Assembly (NCBI GenBank): GCA_014859965.1
Contig: JACZKQ010000065.1
Span: 1 to 39,748 of the forward strand
From: Phycisphaerae bacterium
Lineage (GTDB): Bacteria; Planctomycetota; Phycisphaerae; Sedimentisphaerales; Anaerohalosphaeraceae
Length of the DNA: 39,748 nucleotides
Reading direction: 5' to 3'
How positions within the stretch are numbered: the stretch's first letter is position 1; every line of letters begins with the position of its first letter. The notes below the pieces were generated by a model that made no database searches, was not told the DNA's origin, and was given only the letters and a program-made list of their open reading frames with translations. A program made the position numbers and the translations under genes. Of this stretch, positions 1-11,064 are shown piece after piece.

Positions 1-1283
1 ATATCAGGCAGGAGGGGACGTCGCTTCGTTTTGTTCAGACGGGGCGGGTGGGGGACAGTGATTTTACGGCGCACTTTGCGGGCACAGTCAAGGGCGGCAG
101 GATGGAGGGCGTGCTGAAGAGCGATCTGGGCGAGTTGAAGGTTGCGGGCCGGCGGATGCGTGTTGTTGGGCCGGCGGCCGGGACGTGGGATATGACGATC
201 AAGGCGGGCGAGCGGGGCTACACGGGCCGGCTGGTGATTACCGCGGCCGACGGCAAGCTTGCGGGGACGTGGCAGAGCGAAATGGGCGAGCATGTCATCA
301 GCGACGTGGCGTTTTCCCAGGGCAAGCTGACGTTCAAACGCGCCAGCACCATTCAGGGCCGACAGTGGGAATCGACTTTCGAGGGGTCTGTCAAAGGGCA
401 TGTGCTTACGGGGGTTTTCAAGAGCGATCGCGGCGAATCGGCCGGGGTAGGCAGGCGCGTCGGGGCGACGGCTGTCGGTAAATGGGATTTGCAGATTGCA
501 TCCGAATCGGGGAGCCGGCAGCAGGTGCTGAAGGTGAACCCGGACTTGAGCGGGCTGCTGGGGCCGACTGAGATTGAGCGGATCACGGTGGACGGAGATC
601 AGGTCGGCTTCAAAACGGCGGTGGTGTTTGGGGATCGGACGTACGATATTGCCTTTTCCGGGAAGATTGCCGGCGGCAAACTTGCCGGTGAGATGACGAC
701 GTCGAGGGGTACGAGCAAGGTCGAAGGCAGCAAGCGGCAGGTCGCAAAGGCGGCGAAGGCCGAGCCTGCTAAGAAGGCCGTTCGCCAGCCGGACGTGATT
801 TATGTTCCCACGCCTCAGCCGGTGGTGGATAAGATGCTGGAACTGGCGAAGGTGGGGAAGGATGACGTTGTGTACGACCTGGGGTGCGGCGACGGACGCA
901 TCGTGGTGACGGCGGCGAGCCGGTTCGGCTGCAAAGGCGTCGGCTACGACATCAACCCGGTGCGGGTGAGGGAATCACGGCAAAACGTGGAAAAGAGCAA
1001 GGTCGGCGACCTGGTGCGAATCGAGCAGAAGGATATATTCACGCTGGATCTTAGCGGGGCGAGCGTGGTGACGCTGTATCTGCTGCCCGATTTGAATGTG
1101 AAGCTTATCCCGCAGTTGGAGAAGCTCAAGGACGGCTCGCGGATCGTGTCGCATGATTTCGATATGCGGGGCGTGCAGCCGGACAGGGTGATTACGATTG
1201 AAGACAGCGACGACGCCTACGGCGATCATACGATTTACCTGTGGACAACGCCGCTGAAGCGGACAGAGGCAGGGCAGAGGTAA
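1..1283 (+). CDS. Beta-repeat protein fused to a class I SAM-dependent methyltransferase (5' end outside window)
   Basis: The frame is open from the first full codon at base 3, so the gene very probably starts upstream. A GTG at 48 is only an internal candidate, because it would cut a repeat in half. The N-terminal part holds about three imperfect repeats of roughly 80 residues with the pattern G-x-W-D, L-x-G-x-W, F-x-G-x-V-x-G and K-S-D-x-G-E, predicted to be beta-rich. An Ala/Lys-rich linker leads into a methyltransferase domain of about 165 residues. That domain has a V-P-T-P-Q-P-V-V lead-in and the SAM-binding motif I D-L-G-C-G-D-G (residue 277 onward, counted from the GTG), followed by an acidic G-Y-D-I-N-P strand end. 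This lead-in plus motif resembles lysine methyltransferases of the FAM173/ATPSC-KMT type. The substrate is unknown. The methyltransferase call is secure; the function of the repeats is not. Confidence 0.8.
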   Translation, partial: IRQEGTSLRFVQTGRVGDSDFTAHFAGTVKGGRMEGVLKSDLGELKVAGRRMRVVGPAAGTWDMTIKAGERGYTGRLVITAADGKLAGTWQSEMGEHVISDVAFSQGKLTFKRASTIQGRQWESTFEGSVKGHVLTGVFKSDRGESAGVGRRVGATAVGKWDLQIASESGSRQQVLKVNPDLSGLLGPTEIERITVDGDQVGFKTAVVFGDRTYDIAFSGKIAGGKLAGEMTTSRGTSKVEGSKRQVAKAAKAEPAKKAVRQPDVIYVPTPQPVVDKMLELAKVGKDDVVYDLGCGDGRIVVTAASRFGCKGVGYDINPVRVRESRQNVEKSKVGDLVRIEQKDIFTLDLSGASVVTLYLLPDLNVKLIPQLEKLKDGSRIVSHDFDMRGVQPDRVITIEDSDDAYGDHTIYLWTTPLKRTEAGQR

Positions 1284-1586
1284 CGCCATCTTGTACTGTG
1301 CGGAAACGAGACATATTAGCCATTGAGCGGGTCGCCGCGCAGGCGAGGTTTGGGTGCGGACGTCCGGAGAATGCGACAGGTCTGGGGGGGTGTTGTCGCG
1401 ATACAGCACCAGGAATTGTGCCAGTGGCATTGTTTCGCCGGAGGCGGTATTCTCCATAAAAATTATTGCTGCGCGGGGGTCAAAAAGTGCTTTGCAAGCG
1501 GCATTCTTTCGGTTAAATTAGGGGGTTACGGTAGGGATTCTCTGCCGATGTTTTGAATTCTGGAGTGTATTTGGACAGGGGACGTC
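1284..1586. other. Intergenic region upstream of dnaN
   Basis: About 300 bases separate the methyltransferase gene from dnaN. No frame here looks coding and no RNA gene is recognised. The right half is more AT-rich than its surroundings and holds a weak promoter candidate, listed separately. No clear terminator hairpin with a T-run and no cluster of DnaA boxes is visible. Confidence 0.5.
1492..1519 (+). promoter_or_regulatory. Weak sigma70-like promoter candidate for dnaN
   Basis: TTGCAA at 1492-1497 and TAAATT at 1514-1519 are separated by 16 bases. Each matches its consensus hexamer at four of six positions. The site lies in the AT-richer part of the gap, about 70 bases before the dnaN start. 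It is judged by eye only. Confidence 0.3.
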
Positions 1587-2690
1587 ATGAGAGTCAAATT
1601 TAACAGAGCGGCGCTTCAGGAAGCCCTGGTGTTAGTGACGAGCATTGTGCCGAGCCGCACGCCGAAACCGATCCTTCAGTGCGTCCGGTTCACGGCGGAA
1701 GGGGATTCGGTGCGGATTTGCGGGACGGATCTAGAGGTTGGGATTACCTGTCGGGTCAGCCAGGTTGAGATCGAGGTGGAAGGCGACGTGGTGGTTCCGG
1801 CCGACAAAGTGACGTCGATTATCCGCGAAAGTATTGACGAGGTGGTGGTGTTTGACGCCTCGGAAGCAGCGGTGCATATCAAGGGGGCCGACAGCCACTT
1901 TACGATTTACGGGCACGACGCCGGGCAGTTTCCGGCGGTAGTGGGGTTCGAGGCGGGCGCGGATTTCGAGATGAGCCTGGACAACCTGCAAGGGGGCATT
2001 GAAAAGTGCGTGTTTGCGGCGGCCAAGGAGAGCACGCGATATGCTCTCAACGGCATTCTGTGGGAGGTCGCCGGCAAAAAGCTGACGCTGGTCGCCACGG
2101 ACGGGCGGCGTCTGGCCAAGAGCGTGGTTCACCTGCCCGCGCCGGTCAAGGGCAAGCTCTCGGAGGGGCGGATCATTGTGCCGGCCAAGACGATGTCGCT
2201 GCTGGACCGGGTAGGCGGCGACGCGGAGGCGCAGGTGGGCGTGCGGTTTATAGACAACCAGATTGCGTTGATGTGCGCCGATGTGGTGATCAGTTCGAAC
2301 CTTGTGGAAGGCAATTTCCCGAAATACGAGGATATTATCCCGAAGGATTATACGAAGAAGGTCGTTTTGAATACGACGGCGGCACTTAGCGCGGTTCGGC
2401 GTGCGGCCCTGCTGGCGAGCGACGACAGCAAGGGAATCCGGCTTACGCTGAGCGAGAATTCGCTGGTTTTCTCGAGCCGCGCCCCGGAGACGGGCGACGC
2501 CCAGATCGACATGGCCGTGGCGTATACGGACGAACCCATGGAGATCGGGTTCAACCCGCAGTTTCTGGTGGACGTGCTTCGGGTGACCAAGGCGGACGAG
2601 ATCGAGTTACAGTTGGGTGAGCCGGATCGGCCGGGCCTGATTCGCAGCGGCAGTGATTTTCTTTACATCGTCATGCCGGTCAATTTGTAG
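1587..2690 (+). CDS. dnaN: DNA polymerase III subunit beta (sliding clamp)
   Basis: This is the ring-shaped processivity factor that tethers replicative polymerase to DNA. The 367-residue length is normal for the family. The N-terminus (M-R-V-K-F-N-R-A-A-L) and the S-R-T-P-K-P-I-L segment match the first clamp domain, and three clamp domains of about 120 residues fill the protein. The C-terminus ends in M-P-V-N-L, close to the usual M-P-M-R-L that contacts clamp-binding peptides. The ATG at 1587 is preceded by a purine-rich AGGGGAC stretch. It is followed by a DciA-like gene and gyrB rather than by recF. Confidence 0.97.
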   Translation: MRVKFNRAALQEALVLVTSIVPSRTPKPILQCVRFTAEGDSVRICGTDLEVGITCRVSQVEIEVEGDVVVPADKVTSIIRESIDEVVVFDASEAAVHIKGADSHFTIYGHDAGQFPAVVGFEAGADFEMSLDNLQGGIEKCVFAAAKESTRYALNGILWEVAGKKLTLVATDGRRLAKSVVHLPAPVKGKLSEGRIIVPAKTMSLLDRVGGDAEAQVGVRFIDNQIALMCADVVISSNLVEGNFPKYEDIIPKDYTKKVVLNTTAALSAVRRAALLASDDSKGIRLTLSENSLVFSSRAPETGDAQIDMAVAYTDEPMEIGFNPQFLVDVLRVTKADEIELQLGEPDRPGLIRSGSDFLYIVMPVNL

Positions 2691-2823
2691 CCGAGCGGAA
2701 GCCCTGGCGGCCGGTCGGGGCGGATTATGGCAGGTGGAAAATGCATGTGAGCCTGCCTGTGGGGATTTGAGTAACAGGGAGGCGTCACGGGCAAGATGTC
2801 CGTGCTGCGACAGGGATTGAGTG

Positions 2824-5651
<2,828 letters not shown>

Positions 5652-5728
5652 TGGCCGCCTCGTGACGCAAAGTCGCCCCAAGGCCGATAAAATGGTGCTT
5701 TCAATATGGCGGCGGGCGGATTTTTTGC

Positions 5729-5756
5729 TTGAAAAAATCGCCTGAGCCGTCATAAT
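5729..5756 (+). promoter_or_regulatory. Sigma70-like promoter for the TPR lipoprotein
   Basis: TTGAAA at 5729-5734 and CATAAT at 5751-5756 lie 16 bases apart. Each matches consensus at five of six positions. The predicted start near 5763 gives a leader of about 50 bases. The -35 box overlaps the 3' arm of an imperfect hairpin (5715-5742), whose T-run and A-run pair with each other. That hairpin might also serve as a weak end for the gyrB transcript. Confidence 0.5.
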
Positions 5757-5811
5757 GGGCTGTGGATGGAATCGAAGTTCGAAGTGTGTGGCACTCTGAA
5801 GGGAGGCTCAA

Positions 5812-6486
5812 ATGGCGCGCATATCGGGATTTATGGCTTTTCTGTTTATTTCAGCACTTTTTATCACCGGCTGCGGTGAACCGAACAAGCCCGGCGAACA
5901 GGTCGGGGTGATTGACACCGAGCAGCGCAAGGCGCAACTGCTTCGCCAGATCGACACGAAGTTTGAAAATCCAAAGGCGCACTACGAGCTTGGTCGCATT
6001 TACCATACCGACGGGCTGTGGAGCAAGGCGGAGACGGCGTACCGGGTTGCGGTGGCGTTTGACCCGGTTCTGTGGGACGCCGAGGCGGCATTGGTCAAGT
6101 TGTTTCAGGACAAGGGAGATCTCTTGAAGGCCAGGAGTTCGGCCCAGAACGCAATGGACCGGGCGAGTTATTCAGCGGCGGCTTCGCTGGGGTTGGCCAA
6201 GGCGTTTCAAAAGGAATATCTGGACGAGTACGCCCTAAAATGCCACAGCCAGGCACTATCACTGGCGCCAAATTCCGCGGAGGTCTACAAGCACATCGGC
6301 TATTACTACCTCAGCAAGCGTGATCTCGGGCGTGCCGAGGCCAATCTCAGGCAGTCCTTCTCACTGGACCCGTATCAGCCGGAAGTAGCCGGCGAACTGG
6401 GTCGGCTGGGTGTTATCGTGGAGGTTCCCGGCGTCAACATTAAGCCGGCTCCGGAGGTTCCCGCGTCCGTATCCAAATCCAATTAA
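5812..6486 (+). CDS. TPR-containing lipoprotein
   Basis: A 224-residue protein with a type II signal peptide: a hydrophobic stretch (residues 7-19) ends in the lipobox F-I-T-G-C with Cys21 as the lipidated residue. The mature part is built of tetratricopeptide-like helical pairs, roughly residues 45-190. Recognisable TPR patterns are A-H-Y-E-L-G-R-I-Y and A-E-V-Y-K-H-I-G-Y-Y-Y-L. It should sit in a membrane facing the periplasm and act as a protein-protein scaffold; the partner is unknown. The ATG at 5812 follows a strong AGGGAGG. It has its own promoter and an intrinsic terminator, so it is probably a single-gene unit between gyrB and ftsK. Confidence 0.8.
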   Translation: MARISGFMAFLFISALFITGCGEPNKPGEQVGVIDTEQRKAQLLRQIDTKFENPKAHYELGRIYHTDGLWSKAETAYRVAVAFDPVLWDAEAALVKLFQDKGDLLKARSSAQNAMDRASYSAAASLGLAKAFQKEYLDEYALKCHSQALSLAPNSAEVYKHIGYYYLSKRDLGRAEANLRQSFSLDPYQPEVAGELGRLGVIVEVPGVNIKPAPEVPASVSKSN

Positions 6487-6549
6487 GCACCGGTTTAGGA
6501 GGCAGGCAGCGTACTTGTGATTCAGCGGTGGGCAGCGGGTGAAACATGC

Positions 6550-6586
6550 AACCCCGTGGGATGAGGTGTTCCGCGGGGTTTTTTTT
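6550..6586 (+). terminator. Rho-independent terminator after the TPR lipoprotein gene
   Basis: The arms at 6550-6559 and 6571-6580 form a ten-pair, GC-rich stem with one G-U pair, closed by an 11-base loop. A run of eight T follows at 6579-6586. This is a classical intrinsic terminator on the + strand, 64 bases after the lipoprotein stop codon. Confidence 0.88.
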
Positions 6587-6741
6587 GTACATCGTCTCAT
6601 AATCACCACCGCAGCGGGCCTTGGGTGCAATACTACAGCGAAGAGGGAGGACAAGCCGATAAACCTTGTAATGTCACCCCCACGGAGAGGGTTCGGGCGG
6701 TGCCGCCGCCATAGTCGGCCGCGGCAGGAAAGGTAGAAACT

Positions 6742-9363
6742 TTGAACGGCAGGAATTTGTACAGCATCGCATTGAAGGCATTCGCCCTGGCGGGTTGTGT
6801 GCTCATTTTCTTCAGTTGCCTCAGCTTCAACATCTGGGATGTGCCAAGCAAACTGGTGTACCCAAACAACAATCCCGCGGCGAACTGGTGCGGCTCGATC
6901 GGCGCCTTTGTGGCGTATCACCTCCTTTATTACGTGGGGCCGGGCGTTTTCGTACTGTTGTTGGCTTCGGCGTGGTCGCTGGGTGTGAGCCTTGCAGGGG
7001 TGAAGGTGACTCAGCCGCTTCTGCGTCTGGCGGGACTGTGTCTGGTGGTTGCGGCGATGTCGGCGACGTGGTATCTCCTGTGGCCGGCGCAGCGGGTGTG
7101 GCCTTATCAGTCGGGCGGTTTTGTCGAGGGCAACGGCGGCATACTGGGCATTGCGGCCGGGGCTTTTCTTTCGCAATACGTGGCAAGTCTGGGCACGACG
7201 ATCGTGGTTGTGTGTACGTGGGTTGTGGGGGCGGTCCTGCTGGCGGATGCGGTGGTGCTCGTGGTGCTGCGATGGTCGGGTCTGGCGGTCCTGCGGTTAT
7301 TCGGCCTGGCGGGGCCGGCGTTCTCGGCGGCGTGCGAGAGCAGCCGCGAAATGGCGGACATCTGGAAGCGGCTCAGTGCCCGCCAGCGTGCCGGGCGGCA
7401 GGAACTCGCCGTCGCGGTTGCAGGCTCCCGAGGGCCGCGGCTGCCGATGACGGTCGGGCGGGGGATGCGCGTTCTGGAGCCGGATGATCCCGAGGAAGAG
7501 GTGGCGCCGGCGACTGCACGGGCGCCGTCGGCCCGCAGTGTCGAGGAGGATCAGCCAAAACCGGCTCCGCGGAAGATCGTGCAGAGCGATGCGCACCGGG
7601 AAAAGGCGGATAAGAAAGCCGCCGCACCCGAAAAGCCCGAGGCGGCCGCGCCGCCTTCCAAGCCCCCAAAGCAGTACATTCCCAAGAGCTACGAGGGGTA
7701 TATGCTGCCGCCCCTGGATCTTCTGGAGGAGCCGCAACAGGGCTTTGCAGCGGTTCAGGAAAAGATGGTCGAGCAAAAGGCGCAGGTTCTGGAGGCTTTG
7801 CTGGCGGAATTTGGGGTCAATGCCCATGTGGTGAACGCCGAGCCCGGGCCGGCGATCACGATGTATGAACTCGAGCTGGCGCCGGGGATCAAGGTGAGCC
7901 AGATATCGAACCTTGCCAACGATATGGCGCGTGCGCTGAGCGCAGGGTCCGTGCGTGTGGTGGCGCCGCTGGCGGGCAGGCATACGATCGGCATCGAGGT
8001 CCCCAATTCCCATCGCGAAACGGTGCGAATCAAGGATCTGGTCGTTCGCGCCGGCAACACACCGCAGCGGATGTATGTGCCGCTGTTCCTGGGCAAGAGT
8101 TCGTCGGGCGAGGTGCTGGTGGCGGATCTGGCGAGCATGCCGCACCTGCTGATCGCGGGCACGACGGGATCGGGCAAAAGCGTATGCATCAACACGATTA
8201 TTGCCAGTATTCTTCTGACGAAGCGGCCGGACGAGGTGAAGCTGATTCTCATCGATCCGAAGATGGTCGAAATGGCGATGTTCGAGTCCATTCCGCACTT
8301 GATGTGTCCCACGGTGACGGACACCAAGCGTTCCGAGCAGATCCTCGAATGGGCGACGACGAAGATGGACGAGCGGTACGAACTGCTCGCAGAGGCCAAG
8401 GTTCGCAACATCGCGTCATACAACAAGCTCGGACCGGAAGAGATTGTCGCGCGGTTCGCTCCGACGACGCCCGAGGAGGAAGCGAAGATCCCCAAGACGA
8501 TGCCGCACCTGGTGATCGTCATCGACGAGCTGGCGGACCTGATGATGACGTCGGCCAAGGAGATCGAGTCCTATATTGTCCGGCTGGCCCAGAAGAGCCG
8601 CGCCGTGGGGATTCACCTGATCGTGGCGACTCAGCGGCCGCAGGCGACGGTGGTGACCGGTTTGATCAAGTCGAATATGCCGTCGCGTGTGGCGTTCCGC
8701 GTGGCGTCGCGGATGGACAGCCGCATCATCCTCGATCAGAACGGCGGCGAAACGCTCCTGGGGCAGGGCGATATGCTGTTTTTGAAGCCGGGCACGAGCG
8801 ATCTGGTTCGTGCACAGGGCGCGTACGTGGACGATCAGGAAGTGAAGAATGTGGTTCGATTCCTCAAGGAGGTAGCCGAGCCCGAGTTCCATCCGGAGCT
8901 GATGCAGCTCAGCCGGATCGACACGTCGATGATAGGGCACGACGATCTGTTCGAAGATGCGGTTCGGATCGTGTTAGAGACGGAGCGTGGCAGCGTTTCT
9001 CTCTTGCAGCGGCGCCTGGGTATCGGTTATGCACGGGCCTCGCGCATTATCGAGATGATGGCGGCGGCGGGCATCCTTGGCGAATACAAGGGCAGTCAGG
9101 CCCGCGAAGTGACTATGACGGCGGCGGAATTCGAGGCGATGCGAAAAGAGCAGGCCATCGAGACGGTTGCGTCGAGTGAGGACCTGGCCGGCAGCGATGA
9201 TGACGATGAAGAGTTCGATGAACCCATAGAGGAAATCGACGAGGACGAAGAAGCCGAGGAAGAGGAATACGAGGACGAAGAAGAAGAGGAGGAGGAGGAA
9301 GAGGAGGACGAGGATGAGGAAGCGTTGGATGAAACGCGAGAGTATGCCGGGCGCGACCAGTAG
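6742..9363 (+). CDS. ftsK: DNA translocase FtsK/SpoIIIE
   Basis: Septum-anchored DNA pump that moves chromosome ends at division and activates dimer resolution. The N-terminal 190 residues hold several membrane segments (first at about 12-30). A Pro/Lys/Glu-rich linker follows to about residue 310. The motor domain has Walker A G-T-T-G-S-G-K-S at 473-480 and Walker B V-I-V-I-D-E with Asp595. The DNA-reading winged-helix gamma domain starts near residue 734 (D-D-L-F-E-D-A-V) and includes R-R-L-G-I-G-Y-A-R-A. Unusually, about 60 residues follow the gamma domain, roughly two thirds of them Asp/Glu. The start is TTG 6742, preceded by AGGAAAGG. Total length is 873 residues. Confidence 0.95.
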   Translation: MNGRNLYSIALKAFALAGCVLIFFSCLSFNIWDVPSKLVYPNNNPAANWCGSIGAFVAYHLLYYVGPGVFVLLLASAWSLGVSLAGVKVTQPLLRLAGLCLVVAAMSATWYLLWPAQRVWPYQSGGFVEGNGGILGIAAGAFLSQYVASLGTTIVVVCTWVVGAVLLADAVVLVVLRWSGLAVLRLFGLAGPAFSAACESSREMADIWKRLSARQRAGRQELAVAVAGSRGPRLPMTVGRGMRVLEPDDPEEEVAPATARAPSARSVEEDQPKPAPRKIVQSDAHREKADKKAAAPEKPEAAAPPSKPPKQYIPKSYEGYMLPPLDLLEEPQQGFAAVQEKMVEQKAQVLEALLAEFGVNAHVVNAEPGPAITMYELELAPGIKVSQISNLANDMARALSAGSVRVVAPLAGRHTIGIEVPNSHRETVRIKDLVVRAGNTPQRMYVPLFLGKSSSGEVLVADLASMPHLLIAGTTGSGKSVCINTIIASILLTKRPDEVKLILIDPKMVEMAMFESIPHLMCPTVTDTKRSEQILEWATTKMDERYELLAEAKVRNIASYNKLGPEEIVARFAPTTPEEEAKIPKTMPHLVIVIDELADLMMTSAKEIESYIVRLAQKSRAVGIHLIVATQRPQATVVTGLIKSNMPSRVAFRVASRMDSRIILDQNGGETLLGQGDMLFLKPGTSDLVRAQGAYVDDQEVKNVVRFLKEVAEPEFHPELMQLSRIDTSMIGHDDLFEDAVRIVLETERGSVSLLQRRLGIGYARASRIIEMMAAAGILGEYKGSQAREVTMTAAEFEAMRKEQAIETVASSEDLAGSDDDDEEFDEPIEEIDEDEEAEEEEYEDEEEEEEEEEEDEDEEALDETREYAGRDQ

Positions 9364-9374
9364 TGCGGGCGGAC

Positions 9375-10349
9375 ATGGGCCCAGAGATTAAGAGCCGGCG
9401 GAGGGGCCGGTCGCCGCAGATTGTGACCGTTGGGGTATGTCCCTGTTGGGATGTTGTCTGTCATGTTGAGGGGATTTCCTGGGGGGACCATGCAAAAATT
9501 ACTTCGCAGCGGTGCGTTCCCGCCGGCAAGTCGTTGAATGTTTCCAAAGCGCTGGCGTGGATGGGGGCGCCGAGCGTTGCGGCGGGGTTGTGGGGGCAGA
9601 GCGATTACGATTCCATGGCTGCGTCCCTGGATGCGGATCGAGATCTCGTAGGGGTGCATCTGACGGCGGCGGCGGGCCAGACACGCCATAATGTGACGGT
9701 TGTCGACACGCGCAATTCGAGGGAGATGCATCTGCGGGCGCCCAGTGCCCTGGCAACCGCCGAATCGCTGCGCGCGCTGTCGGAGGACCTGTCGGGGCTG
9801 GTCGCGGCCGAGACGGTTTTTGTGTTTGCGGGGTCGCTTCCGGAGGACGAACTGCTTGGTGGGGTGATCGAAATGATCCGGGGGCTGCGGCGATGCGGGG
9901 CCCGGATTGTCGTGGACACATCCCAAAATGCGCTTAAGCGGCTGGTAGAAACGGGCGATATTGATGTTATTAAGCCGAACCTTGCAGAACTGCGTGATCT
10001 TGTGGGCTCATCGGTCGGCGATGACATGCGGCAAATCACTTCGGCGGCGCAATCAATATCCGGCGTCCGCACGGTGCTTGTCAGTCGCGGGGCGAACGGC
10101 GCCGTGGCTGTCAGAGGCAAGGAGGCTTTCAGCGGCGCAGCCTGCGACCGCGATCGTTCGGCGGCCAGTACGGTCGGCTGCGGCGACTGGCTGTTAGCCG
10201 GTTTTCTCAGTGCCAGCGACGAACCGCTCGATGCGGCCCTGGCCCGTGCTCTCAGAGTTGCCACAGCCAAGGCCTGGGGATGGCACGAATCGAAGACCTG
10301 GCATGAAGCGGCCGCCGCAATCGAGGTGGAAGTCACGGCGGCTGTGTAA
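9375..10349 (+). CDS. PfkB-family sugar kinase, 1-phosphofructokinase-like
   Basis: A ribokinase-fold kinase that would phosphorylate a sugar or sugar phosphate with ATP in the cytoplasm. Signatures are P-A-G-K-S-L-N-V-S-K-A-L near the N-terminus, the V-K-P-N-x-x-E-L type segment (I-K-P-N-L-A-E-L), and the anion-hole motif S-T-V-G-C-G-D-W with catalytic Asp271. Preceding that motif with Ser-Thr rather than Asp-Thr, and the I-K-P-N-L-A-E-L segment, are features shared with the FruK/LacC (1-phosphofructokinase, tagatose-6-phosphate kinase) branch. The true substrate cannot be told. The start is uncertain: GTG 9363 overlaps the ftsK stop, ATG 9375 is used here, and homology to the family begins only about 15 residues later. 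No PTS or fructose genes are adjacent. Confidence 0.8.
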   Translation: MGPEIKSRRRGRSPQIVTVGVCPCWDVVCHVEGISWGDHAKITSQRCVPAGKSLNVSKALAWMGAPSVAAGLWGQSDYDSMAASLDADRDLVGVHLTAAAGQTRHNVTVVDTRNSREMHLRAPSALATAESLRALSEDLSGLVAAETVFVFAGSLPEDELLGGVIEMIRGLRRCGARIVVDTSQNALKRLVETGDIDVIKPNLAELRDLVGSSVGDDMRQITSAAQSISGVRTVLVSRGANGAVAVRGKEAFSGAACDRDRSAASTVGCGDWLLAGFLSASDEPLDAALARALRVATAKAWGWHESKTWHEAAAAIEVEVTAAV

Positions 10350-10387
10350 GAATTGCCAACGGGCAGTGAAATAAGTGAGAACGGACA

Positions 10388-10849
10388 ATGGTAGTTACCC
10401 TGGATGACGTACTTGGGTTGCTTTTTGCAGTGCTGCTGGGCGGTGCGATCGGCCTGGAGCGGGAGATCACCGGAAAGCCCGCCGGGCTGCGGACAAATAT
10501 TATCATCTGCCTGGGCGCGACGGCATTCACATTGGTAGCCCAGCGGCTTGGGGCAGAGTTGGGTGCGGCCGACGCGGGTGGCCGCATCGCGGCCGGGATT
10601 GTTACGGGTGTCGGTTTTCTCGGTGCGGGCGCCCTGATCCAGCAGGGCAGCGGCGTTCACGGGCTCACCACCGCGGCGAGTATCTGGCTGGTCGCCAGCA
10701 TTGGGATCGCCTGCGGAGTCGGCTTCTATTTGCTTGCCGCGTTAGTAACCTTTCTTGCCCTTGCAACCTTGTACGGCCTGGCGCCCATCACGCGAAAGAT
10801 TCGCAGGTACCGTCAACTGCGCGGGAACGTTCAGCCGCCATCACAGTAA
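10388..10849 (+). CDS. MgtC/SapB family membrane protein
   Basis: A 153-residue integral membrane protein with four to five hydrophobic segments. The MgtC-family core is clear: G-G-A-I-G-L-E-R-E near the start, K-P-A-G-L-R-T-N, then G-V-G-F-L-G-A-G and G-L-T-T-A-A-S-I-W. It lacks the C-terminal cytoplasmic domain of Salmonella MgtC and is the short form. Family members are linked to magnesium stress and to modulation of the F-type ATPase or ion transport; a direct transport role is not established. It lies 38 bases after the PfkB gene and may be cotranscribed with it. Confidence 0.85.
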   Translation: MVVTLDDVLGLLFAVLLGGAIGLEREITGKPAGLRTNIIICLGATAFTLVAQRLGAELGAADAGGRIAAGIVTGVGFLGAGALIQQGSGVHGLTTAASIWLVASIGIACGVGFYLLAALVTFLALATLYGLAPITRKIRRYRQLRGNVQPPSQ

Positions 10850-11064
10850 TCGAACAAAAGCCGTCAGGACCACTTCCGGCCGGCGAGATGCTGTGCCGCA
10901 AAACAGACCTGCCAAACGGGTGGATGGGGTCATTTCCAGTGCCTTCATGTCGCATGTTTTTTCTTTACTAATGGCCCGCCATCTGTCATCATGACGTCGA
11001 GCGGACGGTCGGCGGGCGCCGCCGGCGACGCGTTCTCGTCGAAGTCCTGAGAGGTGGACGTATC

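Noticed and set aside
1284..1586. Replication origin upstream of dnaN
   Set aside because: No cluster of DnaA boxes and no strongly AT-rich unwinding region is present; dnaA is not in the window.
5715..5742. Hairpin after gyrB considered as an intrinsic terminator
   Set aside because: The T-run is inside the stem, paired with the A-run, and no T-run follows, so it is not a standard terminator; it also overlaps a promoter.
9096..9926. Antisense frame with a long poly-serine run opposite the ftsK tail
   Set aside because: The poly-Ser stretch is just the complement of the Glu/Asp codons of the acidic FtsK tail.
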